NCBI GenBank assembly: GCA_934662525.1
Contig: CAKUKJ010000016.1
Span: 1-15,193, forward strand
Length of the DNA: 15,193 nucleotides
Direction of reading: 5' to 3'
Source: an uncultured Coriobacteriales bacterium
GTDB taxonomy: Bacteria; Actinomycetota; Coriobacteriia; Coriobacteriales; UMGS124
Notes under the pieces: generated by a model
What the model was told of the DNA's origin: nothing
What the model saw: the letters and a program-made list of their open reading frames with translations, nothing else
Databases searched by the model: none
In this document: positions 1 to 7,022 of the stretch, piece by piece
Position numbering within the stretch: the first letter of the stretch is position 1
Layout: every line of letters begins with the position of its first letter
Program-made: the position numbers and the translations under genes

Positions 1-1
1 G

Positions 2-286
2 TCGTCGGTGGTGCAGCTGGGACTCATCAAGCGCGACCGCATCTTCACGGTGAGCGTGCTTCTGCCCGACCGCCCCGGCGAGCTCGAGCGCGTGGCGCAC
101 GTCATCGCGCAACACAGGGGCAACGTCATCCGCCTGGACCACAACCAGTTCGTGACAGCGAACCGCAGCGCCGCCGTGGAGCTTCGCGTGACCATTGAGG
201 CTTTCGGCACGGAGCACAAGCATGAGATCGTGGAGGCGCTTGAAGAGGCCGGGTTCCGCCCGAAGCTTGTGAACGCCCACCTGTAA
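2..286 (+). CDS. ilvA: Threonine ammonia-lyase, C-terminal ACT domain (5'-partial)
   Basis: The reading frame is open from the window edge and ends at TAA 284-286, so only the last 94 or so residues of a longer gene are visible. They read as one ACT-type regulatory domain: a first strand around IFTVSVLLPDRPGEL, a helix containing ERVAHVIAQHRGNVI, then a beta strand of alternating hydrophobic residues (VELRVTIEA) and a last helix (EIVEALEEAGF). This pattern, with the LPDRPGEL motif and a DHNQF segment where related enzymes have an EH/DH pair, is typical of the C-terminus of threonine dehydratase. That enzyme is a PLP-dependent cytosolic protein that converts threonine to 2-oxobutanoate and ammonia. 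The catalytic domain lies outside the window, so the name rests on the ACT domain alone; another ACT-containing enzyme cannot be fully excluded. The GTG at position 8 is an internal codon, not the start. Confidence 0.75.
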   Translation, partial: SSVVQLGLIKRDRIFTVSVLLPDRPGELERVAHVIAQHRGNVIRLDHNQFVTANRSAAVELRVTIEAFGTEHKHEIVEALEEAGFRPKLVNAHL

Positions 287-687
287 AGGCGCATGTTGCA
301 GGCCTGCTATGGGGGTTTCGCACATCCTGCTGAAGGGGTGAGGTGGATTGTAGGGTCATCTCACCCCGATGAGGGATATGCTACAAACTGATGAGTGGCC
401 TACCCGCAACCTCATGAACATTGCTTAGACAGTATCAGCCCAAACAGGTGAGATACATGATTGTGGAGAGCCCTTCACATGCAATTTGCCTGGTAGATTG
501 GCATTTTTGACATATAGCCCCCAGTGGGTGGCGCGCAAGAGCGCGGGTTGGGGCATTATTCAACTCGTCGAACGGAGCAGGCGCAAGCGAAAGCGACGGC
601 GCAAGCGACGTTAAGACACATAAAGAGCCCTCTCTTCTGCCGACTCGAGCGACCCCCTTGCGCTTGGACGTCTGGCATTCCCCTTGA
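287..687. other. Intergenic stretch without a convincing gene
   Basis: About 400 bases follow the ilvA stop. Open frames here are low in complexity (for example the repeated GGCGCAAGCGA-like segments near 580-615) and have no recognisable protein features. A palindrome GCAGGCCTGC lies at 297-306, and an 8-bp perfect stem, GGGGTGAG 335-342 with CTCACCCC 360-367, lies 50 bases after ilvA. It has no T-run behind it, so I do not call it a terminator. No tRNA, rRNA or other known RNA was recognised. Confidence 0.5.
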
Positions 688-750
688 GCGGCGGACCCAG
701 CAGCGGTACTTCCCCCTTGACCGCGTGCACAAAGGGTCCGCCGCATTTTT
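688..750 (+). terminator. Stem-loop followed by T-run, terminator-like
   Basis: An 11-base arm GCGGCGGACCC (688-698) is exactly complementary to GGGTCCGCCGC (734-744), and an ATTTTT tract follows at 745-750. Inside the 35-base loop a second stem, GCGGT 703-707 with ACCGC 720-724, can form. The layout resembles a rho-independent terminator read on the plus strand. It is 400 bases past ilvA and close to two larger palindromes, so it may instead be a member of the repeat cluster. Confidence 0.45.
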
Positions 751-758
751 AGTTTGTA

Positions 759-843
759 GCGGAACCTCGTCCGCCGCGTTCCGCAGGGCCTCACGTACAT
801 CTAGTACGCCACGGCCCTGCGCGCCTTGCGGACGAGAACCCGC
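759..843. repeat. Long palindrome B (85 bases, REP-like)
   Basis: Nested complementary arms are GCGG 759-762 with CCGC 840-843, CTCGTCCGC 766-774 with GCGGACGAG 828-836, GCAGGGCC 783-790 with GGCCCTGC 813-820, and CGTAC 794-798 with GTACG 804-808. A symmetric 3x3 internal loop AAC/AAC separates the two outer stems. The architecture matches palindrome C at 889-972, which points to a repeated extragenic element and not a chance hairpin. Confidence 0.7.
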
Positions 844-853
844 ACTTTAGTGG

Positions 854-877
854 GCGGAACCTCGTCCGCCGCGTTCC
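854..877 (+). repeat. 24-base exact copy of the left arm of palindrome B
   Basis: Positions 854-877 are identical to 759-782. The right half of the palindrome is absent, so this is a half unit lying between the two complete palindromes. Its first nine bases (854-862) are also complementary to 964-972, the right edge of palindrome C, so an alternative larger fold is possible. Confidence 0.75.
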
Positions 878-888
878 ATCCGTTACAG

Positions 889-972
889 GCGGGTTCTGAT
901 GCGCAAGGCGCACGGAGCCGATGTGTACTGGAGTACATGAGGCTCCGCGCAACGCGGCGCATCAGGTTCCGC
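889..972. repeat. Long palindrome C (84 bases, REP-like)
   Basis: Nested arms are GCGG 889-892 with CCGC 969-972, CTGATGCGC 896-904 with GCGCATCAG 957-965, CGGAGCC 913-919 with GGCTCCG 941-947, and TGTACT 924-929 with AGTACA 932-937. The 3x3 internal loop is GTT/GTT, the complement of the AAC/AAC loop in palindrome B, so the two units lie in opposite orientation. It ends four bases before the luxR stop codon and so forms the 3' end of that transcript on the minus strand. Confidence 0.7.
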
Positions 973-976
973 AGCA

Positions 977-2608
977 TCACTTCCGGCCGCGTTCGACGAG
1001 GTCGAGGAGCTCGGATTTGGTATGCACGCCGATCTTCACGTAGACGTGGCGGATGTGGGACTTGGCGGTGTTGAACGAGACGCCCAGGTCATCGGCGATG
1101 AAGGCGATCGTGCGGCCTTTGGCAAGCAGGAACAGCACCTCGGTCTCGCGCTGCGACAGGCCGAACCGCGAGGCGATGTCGAGGCAGGAGCGTGTCCAGG
1201 TGCCCGCGCGGTCTTGCCCGCAGGCATGAGGCTCGCCCTCTGCGGCCTGCACGGCGCCAGGGGCCTCTCTTGACGTCTGCATGCCCTCGCTGCCGTCCAG
1301 GTTGCACCGTGCCGCCTCGGCGCAATCCTCACGCGAGCCTTGCGCCGCGCGCTCTCCCACCATGCGCAGCACCATGCCCACCGCACGGTCGTTGAACACG
1401 AGCATCGAGACCACGAGCAAGGCAAGCACCATCACGCACGAGACGACGAACAGCATGGTGAAGTCGAGCGCCTGATGCGCCGCCAGCTGGGAGCCAAGCA
1501 GCCAGCCGGCCGTGGTCCCCAGGGCGGAGGCGCCGCGCCCGAGACCGAACGCACGCACCGCAGGCATGCCCGTGACGTAGGCTACGTGGGCAAAGAGGCA
1601 CCACATGATCATGACGAAGCACGCATAGGCAATGCCGATGACCACCCCGGCCACCTGCCCCGCAGTGTCGAGCAGGGGCATGATGAGGATGCCCACCGAC
1701 GTCAGGATGATGACGGGATAGTACAGGCGGCTCACATCGAAATCGTTGCCGCGGGTTCCCACCAGGGCATAGAGCAGGATGGCCACGAGTGCCATGCCGA
1801 ACGCGACGAAGCCCCCGCGGTCGTCGAGGGCGCTCACCGCCTCGGTAAGCGTGGAAAAGCCGCGCGTAACGCCCACGACGATCGAAAAGACGGCGATTGC
1901 GAACACAAGGCGCAGGAAAAAGCCTCGGGGAAGCAGGTGGTCGCGCGCCTCGAGCGGGTCCTCGACGGGAGAGTCGCCCGCAGGCGTCATGGTGCAGAGC
2001 GTGGCCCCGAGGGGAAGCAGCGCCATGACGACGAGCCCCAAGGCCCCAGGCAGGCCGCGAACGAGAAAATACATAAGCGCCGCGAGGATAAACGAGGCGG
2101 CGGCGTTCATCGTGGCGGGTCGCGACGGCACGGACGCATACTCCATGCCCATGCGCAGGCACACCCAGGCCGTTCCCAAACCGGTGCACACGCAGGAAAG
2201 CAAGAAAAGCGCGTCAGTCGCCCCGTTGACCGCAAGGAGCCTCACACCGACGGTCGCGATGCCGGCAAGGACGCCCGCCAAAAGAAGCGCCGGCTTGCTT
2301 TGCGTGAGACGGCCTGAAACCGACGGGAAGATCGCGGAAAGGACAAGCGTGAGGCCAAGCGCCGTGGTGGAGGCCAAATACATGGCAAAGGTGGTGTCGG
2401 CGCTTGAGGCATTGGGGGCATCGAGAAGCGTCGTGCTGTCGTAGCAGAGCCAAATCCACGCGTAGTACAGCCCGAACCCCATAAAGCGAAGCGAGGGCCA
2501 TTGCTCGTCCAAGTCAAGCAACAGACGCGCCAGGGCGGAGGGCCCGCGAAGGACGACGTCGTCTTGCATGCGGCCCTCTTCGATGCGGCTTCTTGTTGGC
2601 TTGCCCAT
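977..2608 (-). CDS. Membrane-bound LuxR-family transcriptional regulator
   Basis: The protein has 543 residues from this start. The first 390 or so are mostly hydrophobic and form about 12 membrane spans in two groups of six, split by a charged loop containing PVEDPLEARDHL, much like a degenerate MFS transporter. A polar linker of about 75 residues follows. The last 66 residues are a LuxR-type helix-turn-helix: LSQRETEVLFLLAKGRT, then a recognition helix with SFNTAKSHIRHVY and a terminal KSELLDLVERGRK. Such regulators are common in Eggerthellaceae next to respiratory reductase genes and are thought to sense a membrane or extracellular signal. I chose ATG 2608 because GGGGGAG lies 8 bases upstream. 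ATG 2569, behind GAAGAGG, is an equally reasonable start. An upstream in-frame ATG at 2683 lies inside the terminator hairpin of the preceding operon and is unlikely. It is probably the regulator of the operon upstream (inference). Confidence 0.85.
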   Translation of the reverse strand: MGKPTRSRIEEGRMQDDVVLRGPSALARLLLDLDEQWPSLRFMGFGLYYAWIWLCYDSTTLLDAPNASSADTTFAMYLASTTALGLTLVLSAIFPSVSGRLTQSKPALLLAGVLAGIATVGVRLLAVNGATDALFLLSCVCTGLGTAWVCLRMGMEYASVPSRPATMNAAASFILAALMYFLVRGLPGALGLVVMALLPLGATLCTMTPAGDSPVEDPLEARDHLLPRGFFLRLVFAIAVFSIVVGVTRGFSTLTEAVSALDDRGGFVAFGMALVAILLYALVGTRGNDFDVSRLYYPVIILTSVGILIMPLLDTAGQVAGVVIGIAYACFVMIMWCLFAHVAYVTGMPAVRAFGLGRGASALGTTAGWLLGSQLAAHQALDFTMLFVVSCVMVLALLVVSMLVFNDRAVGMVLRMVGERAAQGSREDCAEAARCNLDGSEGMQTSREAPGAVQAAEGEPHACGQDRAGTWTRSCLDIASRFGLSQRETEVLFLLAKGRTIAFIADDLGVSFNTAKSHIRHVYVKIGVHTKSELLDLVERGRK

Positions 2609-2659
2609 ATACCGCGCTCCCCCTGCGGCCGCGCAGACGCACGGAACCGTCTCTCTCCC

Positions 2660-2698
2660 AAAAACACCAAAAGGCCCCGCCATGTGGCGGAACCTTTT
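2660..2698 (-). terminator. Intrinsic terminator of the reductase operon
   Basis: On the minus strand AAAAGG (from 2698) and CCGCC (from 2690) pair with GGCGG and CCTTTT around a four-base loop at 2682-2685, with a 2x2 mismatch in the stem. The downstream strand continues as TGGTGTTTTT (2669-2660), giving a U-tract. It separates torD from luxR. The A-rich left side on the plus strand gives weaker bidirectional potential. Confidence 0.75.
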
Positions 2699-2816
2699 GA
2701 AATCCTAACACATGCGACCGGCGGGGTATGGGGAGGCAGCACGTTAGATGGCACTCGTTGGCGCCAGGCGACGCCAGCAGCGCCGCGCGGGGTCACACGA
2801 GGTCGCGCGCAAAACC

Positions 2817-3494
2817 CTACGCCGCCCGCACAACCTCGGCGAGGCCCTCGAGCTGATCCGCCTCCTCCGCGAGGAACGCCCGGGCAAGCTGGGCCATACC
2901 GCGGTAGTAGTCGGTCTTGCAGTGGCGCTCGATATCGGCGATGAACGCCGGGAGCCAGTTGGCAAGGTGCTGGGCGTAGAACTCGCGCTGCACGCGCACC
3001 AGGCGGGCGAACTCCGCCTCGTCGCCGGTCTCGAGGGCTTGGCCGGCCCGCTCGACGAGCTTGGCCATAAACTGCATCTCGAAGCCGATATGGTCCTCGG
3101 GCGTGGTGTTCTCCTCGGGCAGGTCGAGCCCCTCTGACCGGTAGAACGAGAGGGCCCCGTCGCGGGCGTCCTGCATGAGCAGGTGCTCCTCGCTCGTATA
3201 GACGCTCTCGTAGGGCGGGGCCATGAGCTTGTCGTAGTTGCCTGCACCCAGGAACGTGTGCGCGTAGTCCACGGCAATCTGCTGGCGGGTACCCGTGTCG
3301 CGATGGCGCAGGTACTCCGTGATGAGGGCGTAGCCCTTGCCGAAGGCGTCGTCGCCCGTGGGGAAAGCCGTGGCGGCCATCGTCTCGATCTGCTCGGATG
3401 TAGGCTCCCACAGGAAGACGCCCGCCAGGAAGCGGTAAAAGCCGGCACGGTCGGCGCCAGAAGTGATGATGTCGTCTTTTGTCTGCTGGTCCAT
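2817..3494 (-). CDS. TorD/DmsD-family molybdoenzyme chaperone
   Basis: The 225-residue, largely helical protein has no signal peptide or membrane span. Features of the TorD/DmsD/NarJ chaperone fold are visible: DYAHTFLG at 76-83, PPYESVYTS at 93-101 and PEDHIGFEMQFM at 132-143. The last is the PxDHxxxE-type signature of the family. Such chaperones work in the cytoplasm, bind the Tat signal peptide of a DmsA/TorA-type catalytic subunit, and hold it back until the molybdopterin cofactor and its partner are in place. The likely client is the Tat-signal molybdoenzyme two genes upstream in the same transcript. The gene lies 87 bases after the ferredoxin gene, and that gap contains a strong hairpin (3530-3575). 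A terminator follows at 2660-2698. The start ATG at 3494 is the first codon that gives a family-like N-terminus, preceded by a GGAGA-like ribosome binding site. The gene symbol is left open because the client substrate is unknown. Confidence 0.88.
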   Translation of the reverse strand: MDQQTKDDIITSGADRAGFYRFLAGVFLWEPTSEQIETMAATAFPTGDDAFGKGYALITEYLRHRDTGTRQQIAVDYAHTFLGAGNYDKLMAPPYESVYTSEEHLLMQDARDGALSFYRSEGLDLPEENTTPEDHIGFEMQFMAKLVERAGQALETGDEAEFARLVRVQREFYAQHLANWLPAFIADIERHCKTDYYRGMAQLARAFLAEEADQLEGLAEVVRAA

Positions 3495-3529
3495 GCCGGC
3501 TTCTCCTTGTTTCGTCGCTACCTGGTTGG

Positions 3530-3575
3530 GAAGCGCTGTGGCGAGGCGCGCAAAAGCTCGCGGCCACAGCGCTTC
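3530..3575 (-). promoter_or_regulatory. Intercistronic hairpin between ferredoxin and torD genes
   Basis: GAAGCGCTGTGGC (3530-3542) is perfectly complementary to GCCACAGCGCTTC (3563-3575), a 13-bp GC-rich stem with a 20-base loop that can itself pair (GCGAG with CTCGC). No T-run follows on the minus strand. It is therefore more likely a processing or stability element, or an attenuating structure lowering chaperone output, than a full terminator. Confidence 0.6.
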
Positions 3576-3581
3576 TCGTGC

Positions 3582-4175
3582 TTAGTAGGTGTCCTCCTGC
3601 CAGGCGTTCTCGCCGTGCATGGAGGTGATGATGTACTTCGTGAGCGGTGCGTTGCCGTTGTCGGGCAGGGTGTGGATCTGATCCTCCGAGTACTTGGCGA
3701 GCTCCTTGGAGACGTCGGACTCGGGGTCGTCGAGGTCGCCGTAGAAGCGCGCGCCCGACGCGCAGCTCTTGACGCAGGCGGGCAGCTCGCCCTTGGCGGT
3801 GAGGTCGTGGCACAGGTTGCACTTCTCGACCGTGCCCGTGTCCTCGTTGTAGCAGCGCTGGCCGTAGGGGCAGGCCGTCATGCAGGCCTGGCAGCCGATG
3901 CACTGCTCGGCGTCGACCAGGATGACGCCCGTCTCGTCGTCGCGGTAGGTAGCGCCGGTGGGACAGACCTCCAGGCAGGGGGCGTTCTCGCACTCCTGGC
4001 ACATGGTGGGCAGCGGGTAGCGCACCATGTCGGGGTACTCGCCCACGGGGCCCACGATCTTCACCTGGTTCCAGGCGAGGCCCAGCGCCACGTTGTTTTG
4101 CATCTTGCAGGCCATCTGGCAGGCATAGCAGCCAGAGCAGCGGTCAATGTTGACGACTATGCAGTTACGCGCCAT
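3582..4175 (-). CDS. DmsB-type 4Fe-4S ferredoxin subunit of molybdopterin oxidoreductase
   Basis: The 197-residue protein has the cysteine layout for four [4Fe-4S] clusters: C13-x2-C16-x2-C19-x3-C23, C59/C62/C67/C71 (CQECENAPC...CP), C92-x2-C95-x2-C98-x3-C102-P, and C119/C122/C134/C138. This is the standard electron-transfer subunit of the DmsAB/PsrAB/NrfC group, passing electrons between a quinol-linked donor and the molybdopterin subunit. It has no signal peptide of its own. In this family it is exported by riding with the Tat-targeted catalytic subunit. Its ATG lies inside the 3' end of the molybdoenzyme gene with an 11-base overlap (4165-4175), indicating translational coupling and fixed stoichiometry. 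The length matches dmsB-like proteins (about 190-210 residues). No membrane anchor gene follows; a chaperone gene does. The C-terminal tail (SMHGENAWQEDTY) is not diagnostic. Confidence 0.92.
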   Translation of the reverse strand: MARNCIVVNIDRCSGCYACQMACKMQNNVALGLAWNQVKIVGPVGEYPDMVRYPLPTMCQECENAPCLEVCPTGATYRDDETGVILVDAEQCIGCQACMTACPYGQRCYNEDTGTVEKCNLCHDLTAKGELPACVKSCASGARFYGDLDDPESDVSKELAKYSEDQIHTLPDNGNAPLTKYIITSMHGENAWQEDTY

Positions 4176-6873
4176 AGTCGAACACCTCCTCGGTGGGGTC
4201 GGAAGGCTCGGGCATCCACACGGCGAACTGCTTGGGGTCGGTCCAGATCTGATCGCAGATCTCGTCGGTAGACGGGCTCACCTTGACGGTGAAGCCGCGC
4301 AGCGTGTAGGTGCCGTACTCGGGGTTGTAGGGCGGGTCGTTCTTGGTGAGGACGTTGATGTTGAACGCCTTGTAGGCCTGGGCCGGGTCGTCGGAGTCAA
4401 GCAGCTCGGGCGCCCAGAAGCGCTCCTGGTACACGACGCCCTTGGCGATGGCCGTGGTGACCTTGGCCTTGCCGTGCGTCTTACCGCGGCGGCTCTCGAT
4501 GTCGACCCACTCGCCGTCGGTGATGCCGTAGGTCTCAGCGTCGTCGGGGTGGATCCAGCACTCGGGCACGGGGTAGATCTCACGCAGGTAGGGAATGTTG
4601 CGCAGCGTGCCATGGTGGTACATCGGCAAGCGGCCCTCGGTGAGCACGAGCGGGTACTCGGTGTCGGTCAGCGGGCTCTCGGCCGGCTCCTCGTAGTAGC
4701 ACAGGGGCTCGTACTCCACGCTGGCAGGCTCGACCACGAGGTTTGCCTCCTCGGTGGAGTGCGCCCAGGGGAAGCCCGTGCGGCCCAGGATGATGTTGGA
4801 CTCGCAGTAGACCTCGAGCTTCTTGGAAGGCGTGCCGAAGCCCTTGGGCTTGCCGGTCTCCTCGTCCTCGTTGAGATAGACGCCGTAAGTGCGGTACTCC
4901 TCGGGGGTGCACCAGGTGATGACGCCCTCCTTGCAGGCCTCTTCCCAGGTCATGTCGAGCTTGTTGAGGTGCTGGAGCTGCTTTTCGTACTCGTTCTTGT
5001 AGAACGGGGTGGTCATGCAGGCGTCGGCGTCGAAGGCGCGGGCGGCGTCGGCGTTGCCGAGCTCGGCGCACTTCTGCACGATCTGCGTCCAGATGATGCC
5101 CTCTTCCACGGTCTCGAAGAGGTGCGTGCAGGCCTGGCGCATGACGATGGTGTTGAGCTGCGGGATGGTGAGGTTGGTCTCAAGCCACTCGGTGCAGGGC
5201 AGCAGCATGTCGGCGCACAGCACGGAGAACGCCGTGGGGTACATGTAGATGTGCAGCACGAAGTCCAGGTTGGGCACGACCTCGTCCAGGCAGCTGGAGT
5301 TGCCCAGAACCACGTGCTTGTTGCCCGAGCGCTCGATCCACATGTGAATCTGGTAGGGGTCGCCGTCCTTCATGGCCTTGAAGACGTCGGGAATGAAGGC
5401 CATGTCCCAGCACATGAGGCCCTTGTGCTCCACGTAGCCGCAGCGCTTCATGACCTTCTCGGTGGAAAGCAGGCGCGGCGTGTTGCCGAGCTGGTCCTTG
5501 CAGGGGGCGTTCTTGAAGCGCTGGAGCATCGTGCCGGGCTTCTCGACATTGCCCATGAGGAACTCGAGGTTGAGGGCGGCAAGCGCGCACTGCTGAGACT
5601 GGGCGTACTGGTCGATGGCAACGCCCTGCATGATGCCCGACTGTCCCTCGGGGTCGGTGTAGATCTCGAGCGCCTTCTCGATCTGGTCGGCGTCGAGCCA
5701 GCAGATCTCGGCGGCCTTGTCGAGCGTGAACTCCTCCACAGACTCGGCGAGCAGCTGGCCGCCCGTCTTGCAGCTCATGCCGTTGACCTCGTACTCGCCG
5801 AAGAGCGCAGGCACGACGCCCTCGTTCATGGGGTAGTCGACGACGACGGGCTCGTTCTTCTCGGAATCCCACACGACGTAATCGGTGTCGGAGCCCTCCA
5901 GGCCCGCCTCGGTGGCCTTGAGCGTGAGGCGCGTCTCGGGGTTGATGAGATAGGGCATGTTGGTCCAGGTGCGGCAGAACTCGGCGTCGTACTTCTCGTT
6001 GTCGAGAATCCACTTGGTCCAGGCCATGAGCAGCGCGGCGTCGGTGCCGGGACGGATGGGGAGCCACACGTCGGCCTTGGCGGCGTCCATCGTGAAGCGC
6101 GGGTCGATGACGACCGTCTTGAGGCCCTGCGGGCGGTTGCGCAGCTCGGCGAGGGCGCGGCCGCCGGTGGCGACGGAGGAGTTGGACGGGTCGGTACCCC
6201 ACAGCACCAGGCTCGTGACGGCGGAGTCGGTGTAGTAGTAGTCCCAGCCGTTGGAGTCGGAGAACGACAGGTTGTTGGGCTTGCCGCCGCCGTAGGCCAG
6301 AAGCGAGGCACCCATGCGGGGCAGGTAGCACTGGGCACAGCCCGGCTCCCAGACGTTGGGGGTGTTGATGGCCTCGCCGAAGCGCTTGACGTTGGAGAAG
6401 TGCGGGTTGCCGCCGCCGCCCGTGGAGACGGAGATGGCCTCGGAGCCGTACTTGTCGGAGACCTCGTTGATGCGGGTGGCGATGTCGGTGAGGGCCTCGT
6501 CCCAGGAGATGCGCTCCCAGTCGTTGCCGCCGCGCTCGCCCACACGGCGCATGGGGTACTTGTTGCGGTTGGGGTGATAGAGCGCCTGGATGCCGGCCAT
6601 GCCCTTGGCGCACACGCCGCCCTGGCTCATCGGGCTCTCGGGGTTGCCCTCGATGCGGATGACGCGGCCGTTCTTGACGTGGGCAAGCACCGCGCAGCTG
6701 GCGATGCAGGCACGACAAGACGTCTTGATAATCTGCTCCTCGTCGGCCTCGTCGGCACGGGCGGGGTCGGCCTTGACCAGGTCGCCGGACACGCCCATCC
6801 CCAGGGCGGCAACGGCGCCGAGCGCGGCTGCGCACTTGGTGAACGTGCGGCGCGACATCGTGGTCTTCTCCAT
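4165..6873 (-). CDS. Tat-exported molybdopterin oxidoreductase, DmsA-type catalytic subunit
   Basis: The protein has 902 residues. The N-terminus has a twin-arginine signal, SRRTFTK at 7-13, a hydrophobic stretch to about residue 30, and a possible cleavage site after ARA near 40. Next comes the [4Fe-4S] binding set C53-x2-C56-x3-C60-x27-C88, followed by AKG with the conserved lysine. The molybdopterin domains follow: WDEALTDIA at 124-132, STGGGGNP at 150-157, and EPGCAQCYLPR at 176-186, where Cys182 (less likely Cys179) is the probable molybdenum ligand. Later come LWGTDPSNS, VIDPRFT and a C-terminal cofactor-binding domain with the segment TEGRLPMYHHGTLRN. The family reduces sulfoxides, N-oxides, sulfur compounds or phenolics outside the membrane; the substrate here cannot be read from sequence. 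I chose ATG 6873 because AAGGAGGT lies 4 bases upstream. ATG 6894 (AAGGA upstream) would add seven residues. The gene heads a unit with the ferredoxin and chaperone genes. Confidence 0.93.
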   Translation of the reverse strand: MEKTTMSRRTFTKCAAALGAVAALGMGVSGDLVKADPARADEADEEQIIKTSCRACIASCAVLAHVKNGRVIRIEGNPESPMSQGGVCAKGMAGIQALYHPNRNKYPMRRVGERGGNDWERISWDEALTDIATRINEVSDKYGSEAISVSTGGGGNPHFSNVKRFGEAINTPNVWEPGCAQCYLPRMGASLLAYGGGKPNNLSFSDSNGWDYYYTDSAVTSLVLWGTDPSNSSVATGGRALAELRNRPQGLKTVVIDPRFTMDAAKADVWLPIRPGTDAALLMAWTKWILDNEKYDAEFCRTWTNMPYLINPETRLTLKATEAGLEGSDTDYVVWDSEKNEPVVVDYPMNEGVVPALFGEYEVNGMSCKTGGQLLAESVEEFTLDKAAEICWLDADQIEKALEIYTDPEGQSGIMQGVAIDQYAQSQQCALAALNLEFLMGNVEKPGTMLQRFKNAPCKDQLGNTPRLLSTEKVMKRCGYVEHKGLMCWDMAFIPDVFKAMKDGDPYQIHMWIERSGNKHVVLGNSSCLDEVVPNLDFVLHIYMYPTAFSVLCADMLLPCTEWLETNLTIPQLNTIVMRQACTHLFETVEEGIIWTQIVQKCAELGNADAARAFDADACMTTPFYKNEYEKQLQHLNKLDMTWEEACKEGVITWCTPEEYRTYGVYLNEDEETGKPKGFGTPSKKLEVYCESNIILGRTGFPWAHSTEEANLVVEPASVEYEPLCYYEEPAESPLTDTEYPLVLTEGRLPMYHHGTLRNIPYLREIYPVPECWIHPDDAETYGITDGEWVDIESRRGKTHGKAKVTTAIAKGVVYQERFWAPELLDSDDPAQAYKAFNINVLTKNDPPYNPEYGTYTLRGFTVKVSPSTDEICDQIWTDPKQFAVWMPEPSDPTEEVFDYGA

Positions 6874-6920
6874 CGTGACCTCCTTCTCGTTCATGCTTAG
6901 CGTCCTTCCTCTCTCGTATG

Positions 6921-6968
6921 ACGCCCTGACGGGCAGGGCGTGTTCAACGCGCAAGACGCGCGATTGAA
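6921..6968 (-). promoter_or_regulatory. Two adjacent hairpins upstream of the molybdoenzyme gene
   Basis: ACGCCCTG 6921-6928 pairs with CAGGGCGT 6934-6941 (8 bp, five-base loop). TTCAA 6943-6947 pairs with TTGAA 6964-6968, enclosing GCGC/GCGC arms. They lie 48-95 bases ahead of the chosen start. No clear -35/-10 pair was found in 6874-7022. The hairpins may act in the 5' leader or end the upstream transcript, although no T-run follows. Confidence 0.45.
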
Positions 6969-7022
6969 ACCAGGTTGCGGCGCACCGCAGGTGCAGGCCG
7001 GGCTGAGCCGGGCTAGACGGGG

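Noticed and set aside
388..418. CTGATGAG motif reminiscent of a hammerhead ribozyme core
   Set aside because: The required GAAA after stem II is not found and no stems I or III can be drawn. It is probably chance.
524..850. Plus- and minus-strand frames of about 110-120 codons in the ilvA-luxR gap
   Set aside because: They run through the palindromes and low-complexity repeats, with biased composition and no plausible start signals.
688..972. CRISPR array
   Set aside because: There are only two exact copies of a 24-mer, no regular spacers, and strong palindromic pairing between units. No cas genes are present.
2606..2683. Longer start (ATG 2683) for the LuxR regulator
   Set aside because: This ATG lies in the loop of the torD terminator hairpin, and the extra residues show no family resemblance.
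4147..6900. A 917-codon plus-strand frame antisense to the molybdoenzyme gene
   Set aside because: It is a Val/Leu/Gly/His-rich antisense shadow with no motif. The minus-strand frame carries the Tat signal and cofactor motifs.
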